Part shown: positions 1 through 7,627 of the stretch, piece by piece
How the letters are laid out: every line of letters starts with the position of its first letter
Position numbering within the stretch: the stretch's first letter is position 1
Assembly (NCBI RefSeq): GCF_015714725.1
Contig: NZ_WBKM01000029.1
Span: 1 to 34,597 of the forward strand
Direction: 5' to 3'
Length of the DNA stretch: 34,597 nucleotides
From: Nostoc sp. WHI
Lineage (GTDB): Bacteria; Cyanobacteriota; Cyanobacteriia; Cyanobacteriales; Nostocaceae
Notes under the pieces: model-generated
Database searches by the model: none
The model's input: the letters and a program-made list of their open reading frames with translations, nothing else
Told to the model about the DNA's origin: nothing
Translations under genes and position numbers: made by a program

Positions 1-47
1 CCTACTCCCTACTCCCTACTCCCTACTCCCCTACTCCCTACTCCCCA
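1..47. repeat. Heptamer short tandem repeat (CCTACTC)n
   Basis: About six tandem copies of CCTACTC, the later ones slightly out of register. Heptamer tandem repeats of this kind are typical of intergenic regions in filamentous cyanobacteria. No coding role is seen. Confidence 0.85.
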
Positions 48-405
48 CAGAAAGAAAAGATAAGCAAATTAAATCTGTGATGGGCATTGGTAGCGAAAAA
101 ACTTGCGTATGCTACGCGATCGCATCAATTTACACGCTTGCAAACAATTCCATCAATAGTTACACTTTTTAAAACATTCTCATTTTTGCTTGGCGATGGC
201 TACCCTATAGGGTAAACCTCCCGAAGCGAGTAAGCATTGCCAAAGCGTCCACGCTGTCTGACTTATAAGACTAAGCTGTGTTAACACTCTGGCTCTGGCA
301 ATAACAAAAAACAAGAGAGAGTTTTCTGAGTGGCGACTTTCGTTTCTCAGAATCTCAGTAAGAAAATTGCTTTGTAAACTAATTCATCGAGGAGGAGCGT
401 AGTCG
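48..405 (+). promoter_or_regulatory. psbB upstream region and ribosome binding site
   Basis: No gene is seen in this stretch. It holds dispersed-repeat-like sequence (about 185-250, containing a CCCTATAGGG palindrome) and a HIP1-like site near 115-122. Immediately before psbB there is a strong Shine-Dalgarno, GAGGAGGAG at 389-397, eight bases before the ATG at 406. A psbB promoter must lie here, but I cannot place a convincing -10/-35 pair by eye. Confidence 0.5.
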
Positions 406-1935
406 ATGGGACTACCCTGGTACCGAGTACATACAGTTGTTCTGAATGATCCAGGCCGACTGATTTCTGTACACCTGATGCACACAGCCTTAGTAGCAGG
501 CTGGGCTGGTTCGATGGCACTCTACGAACTAGCTGTTTATGACCCTAGCGATCCGATTCTCAACCCGATGTGGCGACAAGGAATGTTCGTCCTGCCCTTC
601 ATGTCACGTTTGGGCGTCACTCAATCTTGGGGTGGTTGGAACGTTACTGGTGGCCCTACAAGTGATCCTGGCTTCTGGTCATTTGAAGGCGTTGCTGCCG
701 CTCACATTGTTCTTTCCGGTCTTTTGTTCCTAGCTGCCGTTTGGCACTGGGTTTACTGGGATTTGGAACTCTTTAGAGATCCCCGCACTGGTGAACCTGC
801 CCTAGACTTGCCAAAAATGTTTGGCATTCACCTATTTTTATCAGGTCTACTTTGTTTTGGGTTTGGTGCTTTTCACCTCACCGGATTATTTGGCCCAGGA
901 ATATGGGTTTCTGACGCTTACGGTCTAACTGGCACCGTCCAGGCAGTAGCACCCGAATGGGGACCAGATGGTTTTAACCCATATAACCCTGGTGGTATTG
1001 TGGCTCACCACATTGCTGCTGGTGTTGTTGGTATTATTGCAGGCTTATTCCACCTCACAGTTAGACCCCCCGAACGGCTTTACAAAGCCCTGCGGATGGG
1101 GAACATTGAAACAGTACTTTCTAGCAGTATTGCAGCGGTCTTCTTCGCCGCCTTCGTTGTTGCTGGTACTATGTGGTACGGTAACGCTGCCACCCCCATC
1201 GAATTGTTTGGCCCTACCCGCTACCAATGGGATCAGAGCTACTTCCATGAAGAAATTGAGCGTCGTGTTCAAACTAGCGTTGCTCAAGGTGCAAGCCTCA
1301 CACAAGCTTGGTCGCAGATTCCAGAAAAACTGGCTTTCTACGATTATGTCGGCAATAGTCCTGCCAAAGGCGGTCTATTCCGTACAGGGCCGATGGTCAA
1401 GGGTGATGGTATTGCCCAGTCTTGGCAAGGTCACGCTGTATTCAAAGATTCTGAGGGGCGCGAATTGACCGTGCGTCGTCTCCCCAACTTCTTTGAAACC
1501 TTCCCAGTAATATTGACCGACGCAGATGGAATTGTCCGCGCTGACATTCCCTTCCGTCGGGCAGAATCTAAGTATAGCTTTGAGCAATCTGGTGTCACCG
1601 TCAGCTTCTATGGTGGCGATCTCAATGGTAAAACCTTTACAGAGCCGGCTGATGTCAAGAAATATGCTCGTAAGGCTCAAGGCGGTGAAATTTTTGAATT
1701 TGACCGGGAAACCTTGAACTCTGATGGTGTATTCCGCACTAGTCCTAGAGGTTGGTTTACCTTTGGACACGCCGTATTTGCTCTGCTGTTCTTCTTTGGT
1801 CACATCTGGCATGGCGCTCGGACAATCTACCGAGATGTGTTTGCTGGTGTTGATGCGGATCTAGAAGAACAAGTTGAGTGGGGTCTATTCCAGAAAGTGG
1901 GTGACAAAACAACCCGCCGGAAAGAAGCCCTTTAA
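406..1935 (+). CDS. psbB: Photosystem II CP47 chlorophyll-binding protein
   Basis: Encodes 509 residues, the normal length for CP47, the inner core antenna of photosystem II in the thylakoid membrane. It binds chlorophyll a and passes excitation to the D1/D2 reaction centre. The N-terminus [19 protein letters not shown] is the family signature. Histidine-containing transmembrane stretches that ligate chlorophyll are visible (for example [10 protein letters not shown] and [14 protein letters not shown]). The large lumenal loop lies between the fifth and sixth helices, roughly residues 260-440. The start is fixed by a GAGGAGG ribosome binding site. psbT follows 111 bp downstream on the same strand, the usual psbB-psbT linkage, so the two are probably co-transcribed. 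No truncation or odd residue was noticed. Confidence 0.98.
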   Translation: MGLPWYRVHTVVLNDPGRLISVHLMHTALVAGWAGSMALYELAVYDPSDPILNPMWRQGMFVLPFMSRLGVTQSWGGWNVTGGPTSDPGFWSFEGVAAAHIVLSGLLFLAAVWHWVYWDLELFRDPRTGEPALDLPKMFGIHLFLSGLLCFGFGAFHLTGLFGPGIWVSDAYGLTGTVQAVAPEWGPDGFNPYNPGGIVAHHIAAGVVGIIAGLFHLTVRPPERLYKALRMGNIETVLSSSIAAVFFAAFVVAGTMWYGNAATPIELFGPTRYQWDQSYFHEEIERRVQTSVAQGASLTQAWSQIPEKLAFYDYVGNSPAKGGLFRTGPMVKGDGIAQSWQGHAVFKDSEGRELTVRRLPNFFETFPVILTDADGIVRADIPFRRAESKYSFEQSGVTVSFYGGDLNGKTFTEPADVKKYARKAQGGEIFEFDRETLNSDGVFRTSPRGWFTFGHAVFALLFFFGHIWHGARTIYRDVFAGVDADLEEQVEWGLFQKVGDKTTRRKEAL

Positions 1936-1946
1936 TTTCAGTGCTG

Positions 1947-2011
1947 AGTTATGAGTGCTGAGTTCGGAGTTAAGGCTCTGACTTAGCACTCAGCACTCAG
2001 CACTCATAACT
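1947..2011. repeat. Perfect 17-bp inverted repeat between psbB and psbT
   Basis: AGTTATGAGTGCTGAGT at 1947-1963 is matched exactly by its reverse complement at 1995-2011, leaving a 31-bp loop that contains further GTGCTGAG/CTCAGCAC-type copies. The transcript would form a strong stem just after the psbB stop. There is no T-run directly after the stem, so it looks more like a processing, stabilising or attenuating structure, or a dispersed repeat, than a full terminator. Confidence 0.8.
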
Positions 2012-2046
2012 TTAATCACTGGCTGGATAGGCAAGGAAATCATAAT

Positions 2047-2151
2047 ATGGAAAGCGTTGCGTACATCTTGATTTTTACTTTGTGTATAGGTACTCTATTC
2101 TTTGCGATCGCATTTCGCGAACCCCCTCGCTTTGAGAAAAAAGATAAGTAG
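2047..2151 (+). CDS. psbT: Photosystem II reaction centre protein T
   Basis: A 34-residue protein. It starts MESVAYILIFTLCIGTLFF, a single transmembrane helix, and ends in FREPPRFEKKDK, a charged tail typical of PsbT. PsbT is a small subunit at the photosystem II dimer interface that helps stabilise the acceptor side. Placement directly after psbB on the same strand is the standard arrangement. A stem-loop with a U-rich tail follows at 2188-2225. Length, sequence pattern and context all agree. Confidence 0.95.
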   Translation: MESVAYILIFTLCIGTLFFAIAFREPPRFEKKDK

Positions 2152-2187
2152 GTCGCTATTACCAGACTTTTAAGAGCATTTAATGTT

Positions 2188-2231
2188 AATATCCGTTGCT
2201 ACCATACTTAGTGGCAACGGATATTATTATA
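2188..2231 (+). terminator. Intrinsic terminator after psbT
   Basis: AATATCCGTTGC (2188-2199) pairs perfectly with GCAACGGATATT (2214-2225), giving a 12-bp stem with a 14-base loop followed by an AT-rich tail. It closes the psbB-psbT transcription unit. Confidence 0.8.
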
Positions 2232-2285
2232 TTTGTCATTTGTTAGTTCTAACTACTAAGTAAATAACAAATCATTTTGATATTG

Positions 2286-2294
2286 TGATATAAT
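2286..2294 (+). promoter_or_regulatory. Candidate extended -10 promoter for the S1 gene
   Basis: TGATATAAT is an exact extended -10 element (TGN plus TATAAT at 2289-2294). No good -35 is seen at the usual distance, which is acceptable for extended -10 promoters. It would give a leader of about 145 nt before the S1 start at 2448. Inferred from sequence only. Confidence 0.45.
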
Positions 2295-2447
2295 TCGCAA
2301 TCTTGGGAGTTGATATGTGTTAATACTAGCTTTTCTGCGCTAGCATGAAAAAGGATGTTAAGTGTAAATTGCCCATAGAAGCGATCGCACAACACATCAC
2401 GCTTGTCGTACAACCTTTACGGAGACTAGAACCAGGAAAATATCAGC

Positions 2448-3779
2448 ATGGTCAATCAGAATTTAAGCGCTATAGAAATTGGATTCACTCACGAAGATTT
2501 CGCTGCTCTACTTGACAAATACGATTATCATTTTAGCCCTGGGGATGTTGTCCCAGGAACAGTTTTCAGTATAGAGCCGCGCGGCGCTCTGATTGACATT
2601 GGTGCTAAAACCGCAGCATATATACCTATACAAGAAATGTCTATTAACCGGGTAGATGCCCCGGAAGAAGTTTTACAATCAAACGAAACACGGGAATTTT
2701 TCATTCTTACCGATGAAAATGAAGATGGTCAGTTAACCCTTTCCATTCGCCGTATTGAATATATGAGGGCTTGGGAGCGCGTGCGACAGTTGCAAGCAGA
2801 AGATGCGACTGTACGTTCTGGCGTATTTGCAACCAATCGCGGCGGAGCATTGGTAAGAATTGAGGGATTACGTGGTTTTATTCCAGGTTCTCATATTAGC
2901 ACCCGCAAACCTAAAGAAGAATTGGTAGGAGAAGACCTGCCATTGAAATTCTTAGAGGTGGACGAAGAACGTAACCGCTTAGTTCTATCTCACCGTCGGG
3001 CGTTGGTTGAACGTAAGATGAACCGCCTAGAAGTTGGCGAAGTAGTAATTGGTACAGTTCGTGGCATTAAGCCCTACGGTGCTTTCATCGACATTGGCGG
3101 CGTCAGTGGTCTACTGCACATTTCTGAAATTTCCCACGAACATATTGATACACCTCATAGCGTGTTCAATGTCAATGATGAAGTGAAAGTGATGATTATT
3201 GACTTGGATGCAGAAAGGGGTCGGATTTCCCTATCTACCAAGCAGTTAGAACCCGAACCCGGTGACATGATTAAAAACCGGGATTTGGTCTATGACAAAG
3301 CAGAAGAAATGGCTGCTAAGTACCGTGAACAGCTACTAGCTAAACAGCAAGGTGCCAGTGCTGCATCGGCTGCACCGACAGAAGTTGTAGCAGACGAAGA
3401 TATTCCACCAGCTGCGGAATTTGAAGAAGAAGTTCCACCAGCTGCAGAACTTGAAGAAGATATTCCCCCAGCTGCGGAACTTGAAGAAGAAGTTCCACCA
3501 ACTGCGGAAATAGAAGAGATTCCAGCAGCTAGGGAAATAGAAGAACAGATTCCCCCAACTGCGGAAATAGAAGAAGAAACTCCTCCAACGGCGGAAATAG
3601 AAGAAGAAACTCCCCCAACTGCGGAAATAGAAGAGATTCCAGCAGCTAGGGAAATAGAAGAACAGATTCCCCCAACTGCGGAAATAGAAGAAGAAATTCC
3701 ACCATCTGCGGAAATACAAGAAGAGATTCCAGCAGCTACGGAAACTGAAGAACAGATTTTAGCAGTTATTGAAGAGTAA
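2448..3779 (+). CDS. rpsA: 30S ribosomal protein S1 with repeat-rich acidic C-terminal extension
   Basis: 443 residues. Three S1 (OB-fold) RNA-binding domains are visible: about 30-100 (PGDVVPGTVFSIEPRGALIDIG), 117-183, and 197-270 (VGEVVIGTVRGIKPYGAFIDIGG). This three-domain form is usual for cyanobacterial and plastid S1, which recruits mRNA to the small ribosomal subunit. From about residue 315 onward the protein is a long acidic, low-complexity tail of roughly ten-residue units (E-E-x-I/V/T-P-P-T/A-A-E-I/L), unlike the ordinary short tail. The tail DNA also carries a higher-order duplication. AGGAAAA precedes the ATG at 2448. It sits 296 bp after psbT behind a terminator and probably has its own promoter. 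A clear terminator follows at 3830-3853. The S1 assignment is secure; the function of the tail is unknown. Confidence 0.93.
   Translation: MVNQNLSAIEIGFTHEDFAALLDKYDYHFSPGDVVPGTVFSIEPRGALIDIGAKTAAYIPIQEMSINRVDAPEEVLQSNETREFFILTDENEDGQLTLSIRRIEYMRAWERVRQLQAEDATVRSGVFATNRGGALVRIEGLRGFIPGSHISTRKPKEELVGEDLPLKFLEVDEERNRLVLSHRRALVERKMNRLEVGEVVIGTVRGIKPYGAFIDIGGVSGLLHISEISHEHIDTPHSVFNVNDEVKVMIIDLDAERGRISLSTKQLEPEPGDMIKNRDLVYDKAEEMAAKYREQLLAKQQGASAASAAPTEVVADEDIPPAAEFEEEVPPAAELEEDIPPAAELEEEVPPTAEIEEIPAAREIEEQIPPTAEIEEETPPTAEIEEETPPTAEIEEIPAAREIEEQIPPTAEIEEEIPPSAEIQEEIPAATETEEQILAVIEE
3400..3776 (+). repeat. Tandem repeats encoding the S1 acidic tail
   Basis: Imperfect 30-bp units encode ten-residue repeats around PP(T/A)AE(I/L)EE. 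Within these, an 80-nt block at 3500-3579 recurs without a mismatch at 3617-3696, a 117-bp (39-codon) higher-order period. Perfect identity between the blocks suggests a recent duplication. Confidence 0.85.
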
Positions 3780-3829
3780 TACATTTATAGTTTTACTTGT
3801 CTTTAAGTAAGGGTATCAAAGCATTGTAT

Positions 3830-3853
3830 AAAGAGGGTTTTCCCTCTTTTTTT
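3830..3853 (+). terminator. Intrinsic terminator after S1
   Basis: AAAGAGGG (3830-3837), TTTT loop, CCCTCTTT (3842-3849), then a continuing T-run to 3853. It is a textbook Rho-independent terminator 50 bp after the S1 stop. Confidence 0.92.
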
Positions 3854-3944
3854 ATAGGAAAAATGCTGAAAACCCTTGAGAAACAGCAACGTAGTTGCGG
3901 ATTTCGTACTTTAGGCTGCGTGTTGAAAGATGCCAATCATGCGT

Positions 3945-4136
3945 TTACGCCTCAGTGACGCAATATTTTCTAATTATCTCCTCTAAATATTCACTAGCGC
4001 TAATATTGTTTTTTACAGCTAACTCTTGTACAGAATGCCAAGCTGTATCTGTGAGCATGATTCCTCTTTTCTTTTTTGGTTCATCGTATAAAACCGGAGT
4101 ATTTTTAATTCTTTTTTTACCTTTACCTGTTGACAT
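3945..4136 (-). CDS. Small ribbon-helix-helix-like DNA-binding protein linked to TnpB
   Basis: 63 residues. The basic N-terminus (about 1-24, rich in Lys/Arg) is followed by KKRGIMLTDTAWHSVQELA, then a helix and NISASEYLEEIIRKYC. The pattern of a short beta strand, a helix, a turn beginning NNISASEY and a second helix resembles CopG/Arc-type ribbon-helix-helix repressors. It is divergent from tnpB, with 59 bp between the start codons. AGGTGA lies about 11 nt before its ATG. A palindrome covering the -10 elements of both genes makes an autoregulatory repressor role plausible. RHH-like small proteins of this kind are, as I recall, common beside TnpB genes in cyanobacteria, but the function is inferred, not known. 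It could also be an antitoxin-like protein. Confidence 0.7.
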   Translation of the reverse strand: MSTGKGKKRIKNTPVLYDEPKKKRGIMLTDTAWHSVQELAVKNNISASEYLEEIIRKYCVTEA

Positions 4137-4194
4137 ATATTAGAACATTCACCTATACTAGATATAGTATAAATAAAACAAGGGGGTGAGTCAA
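4130..4194. promoter_or_regulatory. Overlapping divergent promoters on a palindromic operator
   Basis: On the plus strand TTGACA (4130-4135), 18 bp, TATACT (4154-4159) drives tnpB. On the minus strand TTGACT (reverse complement of 4189-4194), 17 bp, TATACT (reverse complement of 4166-4171) drives the RHH gene. The two -10 boxes form the arms of a perfect palindrome, TATACTAGATATAGTATA, at 4154-4171 (7-bp arms, 4-bp centre). One dimeric repressor bound there would block both promoters. The sequence elements are directly visible; use by the RHH protein is inferred. Confidence 0.75.
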
Positions 4195-4195
4195 G

Positions 4196-5380
4196 TTGCT
4201 AGTTATAGAATACAAAGTAAAAGCCAAAAAACTTCAATATTTAGCGATTGAGGAGGCTATCAAAACTACTCAATTCATCAGAAATAAATGTTTGAGATAT
4301 TGGATAGATGCACCCAAAGAAGCAAAAATTGATAGGTTTGCTTTGAATAAGTATTCAACAGAACTACGTAACGAATTTAAATTTGTAGCTAACTTAAACT
4401 CTATGGCTGTACAATCATCAGCCGAAAGAACATGGTTAGCAATATCAAGATTTTACGATAACTGCAAGAAGAAGATATCCAGCAAGAAAGGATATCCCAG
4501 ATTCCAGCATGATAATCGCTCTGTTGAGTACAAGACATCTGGCTGGAAGTTAAACCCAACCAAACGCCGTATTACCATTACTGATAAAAAAGGTATTGGT
4601 GAGTTGAAATTGTTAGGTAAATGGGATATCCAAACCTATCTAGTTAAATCAATTAAGCGTGTTAGATTGGTGCGCCGTGCTGATGGCTATTACTGTCAGT
4701 TTTGTATTGATGCTGAAGTTAAAGATATTCAACCTGTCACAGGTAATGAAATCGGCTTAGATGTTGGAATTGAAAGTTTTTACACCGATTCTAATGGACA
4801 TCTTGAAGCTAATCCAAAGTTTTTCAGAAAAGCTGAGAAATCCATTAAACACGCTCAAAGACGCATTTACAAAAAGAAAAAAGGTTCATCAGGACGTAAA
4901 AAAACTAGAGCTATATTTGCCAGAAAGCACCTAAGAATAAGTAGGCAACGGAATGAACACGCTAAGAAAATAGCGCGTAACGTGTGCAAGTCTAACGACT
5001 TAGTAGCCTATGAAAACCTGCAAGTGCGTAACTTACTTAAAAATCATTGTTTGGCTAAGTCAATTGTTGACGCTAGCTGGTATTTGTTTAGGCAATGGAT
5101 TGAGTATTTTACTGGTAAATTTGGTAAATTAGCGGTTGCTGTAGCACCACATTACACCTCGCAAAAGTGCAGTAATTGTGGTGTGATTGTGAAAAAATCT
5201 CTATCAACTCGCACCCATGTTTGTAGTTGTGGATGCAATTTGCATAGAGATGAAAACGCAGCAATTAACATTTTAAATCTTGCAAGACAAGCTAGGACGG
5301 GGCACGTCCAAAGTAACGCTGTAGGACTCGCAACCTCTACTCTTTTAGACGAAAGCCTATTGGAGCAAGTAACGAGGTAG
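4196..5380 (+). CDS. tnpB: TnpB, RNA-guided transposon-encoded nuclease (IS200/IS605 family)
   Basis: 394 residues, normal TnpB length. The RuvC-like catalytic triad is intact: D189 (GLDVGIESF), E273 (AYENLQ) and D352 (HRDENAAINI). A zinc-finger insertion carries C325, C328, C343 and C345. TnpB proteins are omega-RNA-guided DNA endonucleases that cut empty donor sites and help the element persist; they are ancestors of Cas12. The start is a TTG at 4196 preceded by AGGGGGTGAG at 4181-4190; a GTG at 4186 is out of frame. No tnpA transposase is present beside it, so this is a TnpB-only (IS1341-type) unit needing TnpA in trans, or a domesticated copy. The right-end hairpin at 5390-5413 lies directly downstream. 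Confidence 0.93.
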   Translation: MLVIEYKVKAKKLQYLAIEEAIKTTQFIRNKCLRYWIDAPKEAKIDRFALNKYSTELRNEFKFVANLNSMAVQSSAERTWLAISRFYDNCKKKISSKKGYPRFQHDNRSVEYKTSGWKLNPTKRRITITDKKGIGELKLLGKWDIQTYLVKSIKRVRLVRRADGYYCQFCIDAEVKDIQPVTGNEIGLDVGIESFYTDSNGHLEANPKFFRKAEKSIKHAQRRIYKKKKGSSGRKKTRAIFARKHLRISRQRNEHAKKIARNVCKSNDLVAYENLQVRNLLKNHCLAKSIVDASWYLFRQWIEYFTGKFGKLAVAVAPHYTSQKCSNCGVIVKKSLSTRTHVCSCGCNLHRDENAAINILNLARQARTGHVQSNAVGLATSTLLDESLLEQVTR

Positions 5381-5422
5381 ATTACAGAATCCCCGTACCT
5401 TTAGGTACGGGGAGTGTCAAAT
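5280..5422 (+). ncRNA. Probable omega-RNA and right end of the TnpB element
   Basis: The 3' part of tnpB and the following bases end in a hairpin TCCCCGTACC (5390-5399), TTTA loop, GGTACGGGGA (5404-5413), then GTGTCAA. A G/C-rich hairpin of this form just after the tnpB stop is the known right-end structure of many IS605-type elements. In characterised TnpB systems the omega-RNA scaffold overlaps the end of tnpB and the guide is the host sequence just outside the element, here beginning near 5421-5424. The hairpin is seen; the 5' boundary is a guess. Confidence 0.65.
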
Positions 5423-5439
5423 GGAGAATTGTTAGAAGT

Positions 5440-5491
5440 GAAGAGTTAGGAGTTAAGAATTAGGAATAAAAATTCATAACTCATAACTAAA
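5440..5491. repeat. Small degenerate inverted and tandem repeat
   Basis: GAGTTAGGAGTTAAGAATTAG followed by AATTCATAACTCATAACT forms an imperfect stem built of heptamer-like units (GAGTTAG/ATAACTC). It lies between the TnpB element and the HAD gene and resembles other short tandem repeats in the window. Confidence 0.55.
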
Positions 5492-5509
5492 TGAGCGAGG
5501 TGAAATATT

Positions 5510-6244
5510 TTGACAACCATTAAATGTAAAAACATCACTTTTTATAATATACAGGCAATTTTGTTTGACAAAAATGGTACTCTGGAAGACTCAGAAACGT
5601 ATTTGCGATCGCTCGCACAGAGAGCAGCGAGGTTGATAGACGCGCAAATTCCCGGTATTGGGGAACCGCTATTAATGGCATTTGGCGTTAATGGGAATAG
5701 TCTAGATTTAGCAGGTTTAGTTTCAGTGGCGAGTCGCCGCGAAACAGAAGTTGCAGCTGCGGCATATATTGCCGAAACTGGAAAAGGATGGTTTGAGTCT
5801 TTAAAAATAGCCCGTCAAGCTTTAGATGAAGCGGAAAAATACATTGGACAAACTCCTTCACCACTGTTTGTTGGTAGCTTAGACTTGTTGAAATATCTCC
5901 GAGAAGCGGGTTTAAAACTCGGCATCCTCTCAGCTGCAACAACTAGTGAAGTACGTAATTTTGTAGCCAATCACCAATTAAGTGATTATTTCCAGCTAGA
6001 AATGGGAGTGGATGAAGGCCCCAGTAAACCAGATCCAGTGCTATTTTTGCAAGCTTGCCAAGCCTTGGGAGTTGAACCAGGCGCTACATTGATGGTGGGT
6101 GATTCAGTTGGTGATATGCAAATGGCACGTGATGCTAAAGCCGCAGGTTGTATTGGTATCACTTGGGTAGGGAAGTCGGATAATGTCCGAGGTGCAGATG
6201 TGGTGATTAATCAACTTGATGAAATCCAGATTTTAGAAGATTGA
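5510..6244 (+). CDS. HAD-superfamily hydrolase (phosphatase-like) with altered motif I
   Basis: 244 residues. HAD motifs in order: motif I ILFDKNGTLEDS with nucleophile D20; motif II LSAATTSEV with the serine near 137; motif III with the lysine in EGPSKPDPVLF; motif IV VGDSVGDMQMA. The helical cap between motifs I and II fits the phosphoglycolate phosphatase/beta-phosphoglucomutase-like (type IA) group. Motif I normally reads DxDGT; here the second Asp, the general acid/base, is Asn22, as in DKNGT. That could slow catalysis or reflect a cyanobacterial subgroup. The start is a TTG preceded by GCGAGGTGA seven bases upstream. The substrate cannot be predicted. It appears monocistronic. Confidence 0.85.
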   Translation: MTTIKCKNITFYNIQAILFDKNGTLEDSETYLRSLAQRAARLIDAQIPGIGEPLLMAFGVNGNSLDLAGLVSVASRRETEVAAAAYIAETGKGWFESLKIARQALDEAEKYIGQTPSPLFVGSLDLLKYLREAGLKLGILSAATTSEVRNFVANHQLSDYFQLEMGVDEGPSKPDPVLFLQACQALGVEPGATLMVGDSVGDMQMARDAKAAGCIGITWVGKSDNVRGADVVINQLDEIQILED

Positions 6245-6389
6245 TTCAGCTTTCTAACTGAATTTCTTAACCAAAAGACTACTTATCCCAGCCATAGCCA
6301 AATATATTGATTAGCTAGCACAATTATATTAATATGTCAAGTTAAAGATGCTAGGATATTAAATACTCTTCATAGTAGCTAAACAAGCC

Positions 6390-6980
6390 ATGCAAAACAC
6401 AGAAACGACATTAAAACTTCGCCTGTGGACAGTTGAAGAATACCACCGGATGGCTGAGGCTGGGATTTTTGGTGCAGATGAACGAGTAGAACTCCTAGAA
6501 GGAAAGATAATTTGGAAGATTGCTAAAGGGACAGCCCATACTTCAGCAGTAGGAAGAACAAATAAGCTACTACAAAACAGACTAGGAAATCGGGCTTGGG
6601 TAGCCGTTCAAGACCCAGTAAAGTTAAACGCACGGTCTGAACCAGAACCGGATATTGCTGTCGTTAAAGTAGATCCCCTAGCCTACGCAGACCACCATCC
6701 CACTCCCACAGAAGTTTATCTGATTATTGAAGTAGCAGAAAGTAGCCTGAAACTAGATTGTCGAATCAAAGCTCAAGCTTACTCTCAGGCGGGAATTACA
6801 GATTATTGGGTGTTAGATGTGGTTGGTCGTCAATTGCACGTCTTTCGAGAACCAACTCAGGATGGCTATCAAAGCAAAGTGATTTTGGCAGAAAATGCGA
6901 CTATTTCGCCCTTAAGTTTTCCTGATTTGAGCATTGCGGTTTTGGAAATGTTACCGCCTGGAATCACATCACAACTTTAG
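6390..6980 (+). CDS. Uma2-family (DUF820) putative nuclease
   Basis: 196 residues, the usual size for Uma2/DUF820 proteins, which have a PD-(D/E)XK restriction-endonuclease-like fold and are greatly expanded in cyanobacteria. Visible signatures are WTVEEYHRMAEAGIFGADERVELLEG at the N-terminus, PEPDIAVVK (the PD motif), and IIEVAESSLKLDCRIKAQAYSQAGITDYWVLD (the E-x-K core and following helix). Nuclease activity is assumed from the fold; the cellular role of this family is not established. The gene stands alone, with AT-rich sequence upstream and a 93-bp gap to the convergent gene downstream. Confidence 0.88.
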   Translation: MQNTETTLKLRLWTVEEYHRMAEAGIFGADERVELLEGKIIWKIAKGTAHTSAVGRTNKLLQNRLGNRAWVAVQDPVKLNARSEPEPDIAVVKVDPLAYADHHPTPTEVYLIIEVAESSLKLDCRIKAQAYSQAGITDYWVLDVVGRQLHVFREPTQDGYQSKVILAENATISPLSFPDLSIAVLEMLPPGITSQL

Positions 6981-7073
6981 CTTATTTTAGCATTGGCAAT
7001 TGACTTAGCTGACGCGCGATCGCATTCTCAAAACTAATGTTAATTTGCAGTAGTAGATTCTTAAATCTATGAC

Positions 7074-7610
7074 TTATGCTGAAATTTTTTCAACAGAAAC
7101 TTGATACATAATTCGCTCTTTTAACGAATCTCCTGCAACTGCTGCAATAGTTTCCCAATCTTCTTGTTTCAACAACACTGCAAGCAATTCGCGCAGTATC
7201 TCTCGATTAGAGATAAACTCTTCGCCATAAAGTTCATCTTTTCCCAAAACAATAAGTATGTGTTCTTTGACTTCTGGTGCAGGTAATCTTAATCTTTGAA
7301 GTAATTTCTCTCTTGCAGTTTTTACCGCAATTTTTGTAGCTGTTCCTAAATTCCAATCATTCAGCAGCAACCGCACTTCTCGATTAAGAGAAATACGTAA
7401 TGTTGTTAAACGTCCCAAAAGTTCGAGGTTAAGCATTAGGTCGCCAAATCCAGAACCCCAATCCAATCCAGCACCAATGTTACCACCGACTTTCTCCTCA
7501 GCTTCAACACCTTTTCGCAACCATTCTTCATCAAACAATAAATTTATCGGATTTACTGTGTTTTCTTGATTAAAGGCGCTTTGATTGTAATTAGGTTCTT
7601 CCTGACTCAT
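7074..7610 (-). CDS. Hypothetical protein, paired with the GNAT gene
   Basis: 178 residues, not recognised. The first 25 residues are polar (Gln/Asn rich). The middle (about 47-100) has a Gly-rich stretch and a hydrophobic run, NIGAGLDWGSGFGDLMLNL. The C-terminal half looks helical. No signal peptide or clear membrane segment is seen. It starts 17 bp after the GNAT-like gene on the same strand, so the two are probably one operon. It may be a partner of the acetyltransferase, but there is no direct evidence. Confidence 0.65.
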   Translation of the reverse strand: MSQEEPNYNQSAFNQENTVNPINLLFDEEWLRKGVEAEEKVGGNIGAGLDWGSGFGDLMLNLELLGRLTTLRISLNREVRLLLNDWNLGTATKIAVKTAREKLLQRLRLPAPEVKEHILIVLGKDELYGEEFISNREILRELLAVLLKQEDWETIAAVAGDSLKERIMYQVSVEKISA

Positions 7611-7627
7611 TAACTTAACCTCGCTAC

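Noticed and set aside
1375..1812. Minus-strand frame within psbB
   Set aside because: Fully inside a well-conserved gene, with no recognisable protein features.
3290..3784. Minus-strand frames opposite the S1 tail
   Set aside because: They are shadows of the 30-bp coding repeat and give Ser/Gly/Ile low-complexity products with no family features.
4186..4188. GTG as the tnpB start
   Set aside because: It is out of frame with the TnpB protein. The in-frame TTG at 4196 with AGGGGGTGAG upstream fits.
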